Of a DNA stretch of 25,068 nucleotides, positions 22,990 to 25,068 are shown piece after piece. The notes below the pieces were generated by a model. The model was not told the DNA's origin and ran no database searches. It worked only from the letters and a program-made list of their open reading frames with translations. Source of the DNA: Roseivirga sp. UBA6061 (lineage in GTDB: Bacteria; Bacteroidota; Bacteroidia; Cytophagales; Cyclobacteriaceae); the NCBI GenBank assembly GCA_002427745.1, contig DIYF01000104.1, positions 4,080 to 29,147 of the forward strand. Reading direction: 5' to 3'. The number at the start of each line of letters is the position of its first letter. The stretch's first letter is position 1. The translations under genes and the position numbers were made by a program.

Positions 22990-24717
22990 TCAGATCTTAT
23001 GGATTAATGATTCCAGTTGTGTGGAAGTATCAAGGCCCAGTTTTTGACGCAAACGGTACTTGGCTTTGGTCACACTATCGGTAGAAATATGCAGTACCTG
23101 GCTGATCTCCTTGTTTGAGAGGTTGACCTTGATGAGAGAGGCCAGGCGCTGGTCGTATGAGCTCAGGTCGCTGCCATAGGTGAGTAGTTTCGCAAAGAAG
23201 TCCGGGTAAGCTTTCTCAAACTGCAGTTTAAAACGAAGCCAGTCTTTTTCTTCATGCAGATGAGGAGCAATGCTCTCTGCTATCTGACCATAATCCAGGG
23301 TAGATATCTTGTCTTCAATAGACTGGTGTTCATCCAGTCTGGACTTGAGCTCTTCCAGAATCTGATTTTTATGAATCAGCTGGTTCGTGTAGTTGGCAAT
23401 CTCTTCCTTCTTCAGCTCCAGTTCTCTCATGGTTAATTCCGACCGGCTCTGAGCCTGTAGCTTATCTTTTTCTGAAATCGCCATGTTCCGCTGATACCGC
23501 AGTCGCGATATGTAGAAGATAATTACTGACACTATCGCTACGGCTATGATACCAATCAGCAGCACGTTGCGCTGGTAGGTTCTTAGTTCTGTTTCTTTCT
23601 CTGCCAGGTCCTGATCCTTCCTGATACGATCTGTTTCAAAGCGTTTTTCGAGTTCCAGAATTTCATCCTGTTTGTTTTTTACCAGAAAGGAATCGTTCAG
23701 GATGCGCCAGTTAGAAAGATAGATATAGGCGGAATCAAACTGATTGAGCTTCCTGAAAGAGGCAGCCATCTCCAGACAGATGTCTCTTTGACTCACCACA
23801 GATTCGAGTTTTAATGCAACCCTGAGACCTTCTCTGAAATTGCGCAAAGCTTCCTGATGCTTGTCAATACCTGCATAAAGGAGACCGATGTTATAGTAAC
23901 TATCTGAAATGTTGGATTGATTACCCAGCTGCAGTCTTACCTCCAAAGCGGCTTCAAAGCCAATGATAGATTTATCAATATCACCCTGCTGATAAGCGAC
24001 AATAGCCAGGTTGTTAAAACCATGAGCTACTCCTCTGAGGTCTCCGTTTTCTTTGTGAAGGGCCCTGCCTTTTTCGTAATAGTAGGCTGCAGAGTCGAGC
24101 TGCTTTCGTTGCGAAAAGTATGTTCCGAAAGCAAACAACAAACGAGCTTGTGTCCACACGGGTATTTCTGAAATATGATTCCTGGCTTCATCCAGATACT
24201 CGTAGGCGAGGTCAGGGTTACCCAGTGCCATATGGGTTCGCCCGATGTTATAAGTGAGGATGTAAATATTCTTCTTCCGGCCGTTGACCTGCAATTCATC
24301 CCTCGACTCCTGATAGTATTTGAGAGCCCGTTTAAAATCGCCCTGCAGAAAGTACGAGTTGCCCAGTGTACCTTTTACCCGGGCGCCAAAGGTAGAGCCC
24401 TCTTCTTCCACAGCAGCCTGTTGCTGAAGTACTCCCTCTAAAAGTACAATAGAGGAGTCTACCCTTTCCGTGCGCCCCAGGACGGTACCTATGAAATATT
24501 CTGCATGCAACACGCCTCGCTGATACGATTGTTCTGATGACAATTTCCTAAGCTCAGCTGACAGGTAAAGGATAGAATCATTGGGCTCAGAAACCGCATA
24601 GGAAAGGCGATTCAACACCTCAATCCTGGCTTCGATTTCAGAAATTCCCTGAGCCGTTCCGGATACTTTTATCAGTATAATGCAGAGAAAAACTACGATA
24701 ATCTTGAAAGGAGGCAT
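22990..24717 (-). CDS. TPR sensor / LuxR-type HTH membrane regulator
   Basis: The protein has 575 residues from the ATG at 24717; an upstream in-frame TTG at 24738 falls within a GGGGGACA box and is unlikely. The signal peptide is about 23 residues (MPPFKIIVVFLCIILI, ends GTAQ). TPR-like repeats run from about 95 to 310 (ILTYNIGRTHMALGNPDLAY; VAHGFNNLAIVAYQQGDIDK; SDSYYNIGLLYAGIDKHQEA). A membrane segment lies at about 385-404, followed by a coiled coil and an HTH (about 520-560: DQRLASLIKVNLSNKEISQV, LHISTDSVTKAKYRLRQKL). It is a paralogue of the next gene downstream, separated from it by 136 bp. The upstream small HTH gene ends 42 bp away. Why this cassette has two full sensors for one secreted protein is unclear. 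Confidence 0.92.
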   Translation of the reverse strand: MPPFKIIVVFLCIILIKVSGTAQGISEIEARIEVLNRLSYAVSEPNDSILYLSAELRKLSSEQSYQRGVLHAEYFIGTVLGRTERVDSSIVLLEGVLQQQAAVEEEGSTFGARVKGTLGNSYFLQGDFKRALKYYQESRDELQVNGRKKNIYILTYNIGRTHMALGNPDLAYEYLDEARNHISEIPVWTQARLLFAFGTYFSQRKQLDSAAYYYEKGRALHKENGDLRGVAHGFNNLAIVAYQQGDIDKSIIGFEAALEVRLQLGNQSNISDSYYNIGLLYAGIDKHQEALRNFREGLRVALKLESVVSQRDICLEMAASFRKLNQFDSAYIYLSNWRILNDSFLVKNKQDEILELEKRFETDRIRKDQDLAEKETELRTYQRNVLLIGIIAVAIVSVIIFYISRLRYQRNMAISEKDKLQAQSRSELTMRELELKKEEIANYTNQLIHKNQILEELKSRLDEHQSIEDKISTLDYGQIAESIAPHLHEEKDWLRFKLQFEKAYPDFFAKLLTYGSDLSSYDQRLASLIKVNLSNKEISQVLHISTDSVTKAKYRLRQKLGLDTSTQLESLIHKI

Positions 24718-24728
24718 GTTACAGAGGC

Positions 24729-24779
24729 TGTCCCCCAAGATATGACATTCAGGGTTGAATTATGCAAAAGCTGTCCCCC
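24729..24779 (-). promoter_or_regulatory. Paired GGGGGACA boxes, 43-bp spacing, partly inside the small HTH gene
   Basis: TGTCCCCC occurs at 24729-24736 and 24772-24779 on the plus strand. The second lies within the last codons of the small HTH gene (coding W-G-T). The stretch between them is similar to 22862-22912 (conserved CCCCCAAGATAT and GCAAAAGCTGTCCCCC). Confidence 0.5.
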
Positions 24780-25029
24780 ATGAAGTCTGCGGAGAAAGCG
24801 ATATTTTCTTTCTCAATCTGTGCTTGGCTTTCTTCACGCTGTCGGGTGTGATGTTAAGTAAGGTGGCGATTTCCTTTGTGGAGAGATTGGCCTTGAGATA
24901 GGTACATAGCCGAATATCATAGGGAGTGAGCTCCGGAAAACGAGACTTCAACCGCTGCTGAAAGTTTTGGTTAGCACGTTCCAGTTCCAGCAGCAGGTGA
25001 TCCATGATATGTCGTTCCAGTGCGGTCAA
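24760..25029 (-). CDS. Stand-alone small LuxR-type HTH protein (TTG start)
   Basis: This 89-residue protein aligns end to end with the other copies (TALERHIMDHLLLELERANQ; core STKEIATLLNITPDSVKKAK), but the codon matching the ATG of the others is TTG at 25029. The next in-frame Met is residue 9, so TTG is the most likely start. The unique tail is SLSPQTSWGTAFA, whose last codons contain a GGGGGACA box. It lies 42 bp upstream of the TPR-HTH gene 22990-24717 and probably shares its transcript. Tandem TTGGTTAA/TTGGTTA units begin 2 bp upstream. Confidence 0.85.
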   Translation of the reverse strand: MTALERHIMDHLLLELERANQNFQQRLKSRFPELTPYDIRLCTYLKANLSTKEIATLLNITPDSVKKAKHRLRKKISLSPQTSWGTAFA

Positions 25030-25068
25030 TTTTGGTTAATTGGTTAATTGGTTATTGGTTATTGGTTA
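25030..25068. repeat. Tandem array TTGGTTAA/TTGGTTA at right end (R5, cut by window)
   Basis: Two TTGGTTAA units (25032-25047) are followed by three TTGGTTA units (25048-25068), reaching the window end. The mixture of 8- and 7-bp units in one array suggests recent slippage. The last 11 bases equal the first 11 bases of the window (GTTATTGGTTA). Confidence 0.85.

Noticed and set aside
1..25068. Insertion sequence or integron explanation for the repeated blocks.
   Set aside because: No transposase, integrase, recombinase or terminal inverted repeats were found among the open frames; the repeats contain genes and coding modules instead.

Overview
The window comes from a Bacteroidota genome, most likely a free-living Cytophagales-type bacterium. 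I base this on the gene families: membrane-spanning TPR/LuxR-type one-component regulators, a Reg_prop/Y_Y_Y LytS-type kinase with a LytTR regulator, and secreted proteins ending in a dockerin-like module followed by a short S-K-x-S-x-V-P-T-T tail. There is no transposase, integrase, tRNA, rRNA or CRISPR array that I can see. Eighteen of 20 genes lie on the minus strand.

The dominant structure is an array of related cassettes, read right to left. Each cassette has a membrane sensor-regulator, then a secreted protein (variable N-terminal domain, shared C-terminal module of about 217 residues), then a 100-135 bp intergenic repeat, then a stand-alone 89-92 residue helix-turn-helix (HTH) protein. 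The sensor/secreted pairs are: TPR-HTH (22990-24717) and TPR-HTH (21126-22853) with an NHL-propeller protein (19384-21045); a LytS/LytTR two-component pair (14386-18055) with a jelly-roll-like protein (12712-14208); TPR-HTH (10543-12309) with 8401-10440; TPR-HTH (6080-7864), plus an extra divergent small HTH (5707-5976), with 4394-5644; TPR-HTH (2234-3943) with a Calx-beta protein (123-2117). Small HTH genes sit at 24760-25029, 18971-19249, 12334-12609, 8008-8286 and 3999-4268. A further one is expected just left of position 1. The only + strand genes are a small zinc-ribbon membrane protein and a small multi-pass membrane protein at 18333-18997.

Directly upstream of each canonical small HTH gene lies a tandem array of 7-8 bp units. 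The unit differs from cassette to cassette (TTAGGGAA, GGGGTTAA, ATGGGTTA, ATTGGTT, TTGGTTAA), while the flanking sequence and the HTH core are conserved. An 8-mer, GGGGGACA/TGTCCCCC, recurs at or next to the start of several TPR-HTH genes and one secreted-protein gene, and is a candidate operator.

Inferred working model: periplasmic TPR (or propeller) domains sense a signal across the inner membrane, cytoplasmic LuxR-type HTH domains (or LytTR) control the adjacent surface/secreted protein gene, and the small HTH proteins act as sensor-less versions of the same output domain. The near-identical direct repeats would let cassettes recombine and exchange N-terminal domains. None of this is experimentally supported here; the cassette organisation itself is read directly from the sequence.
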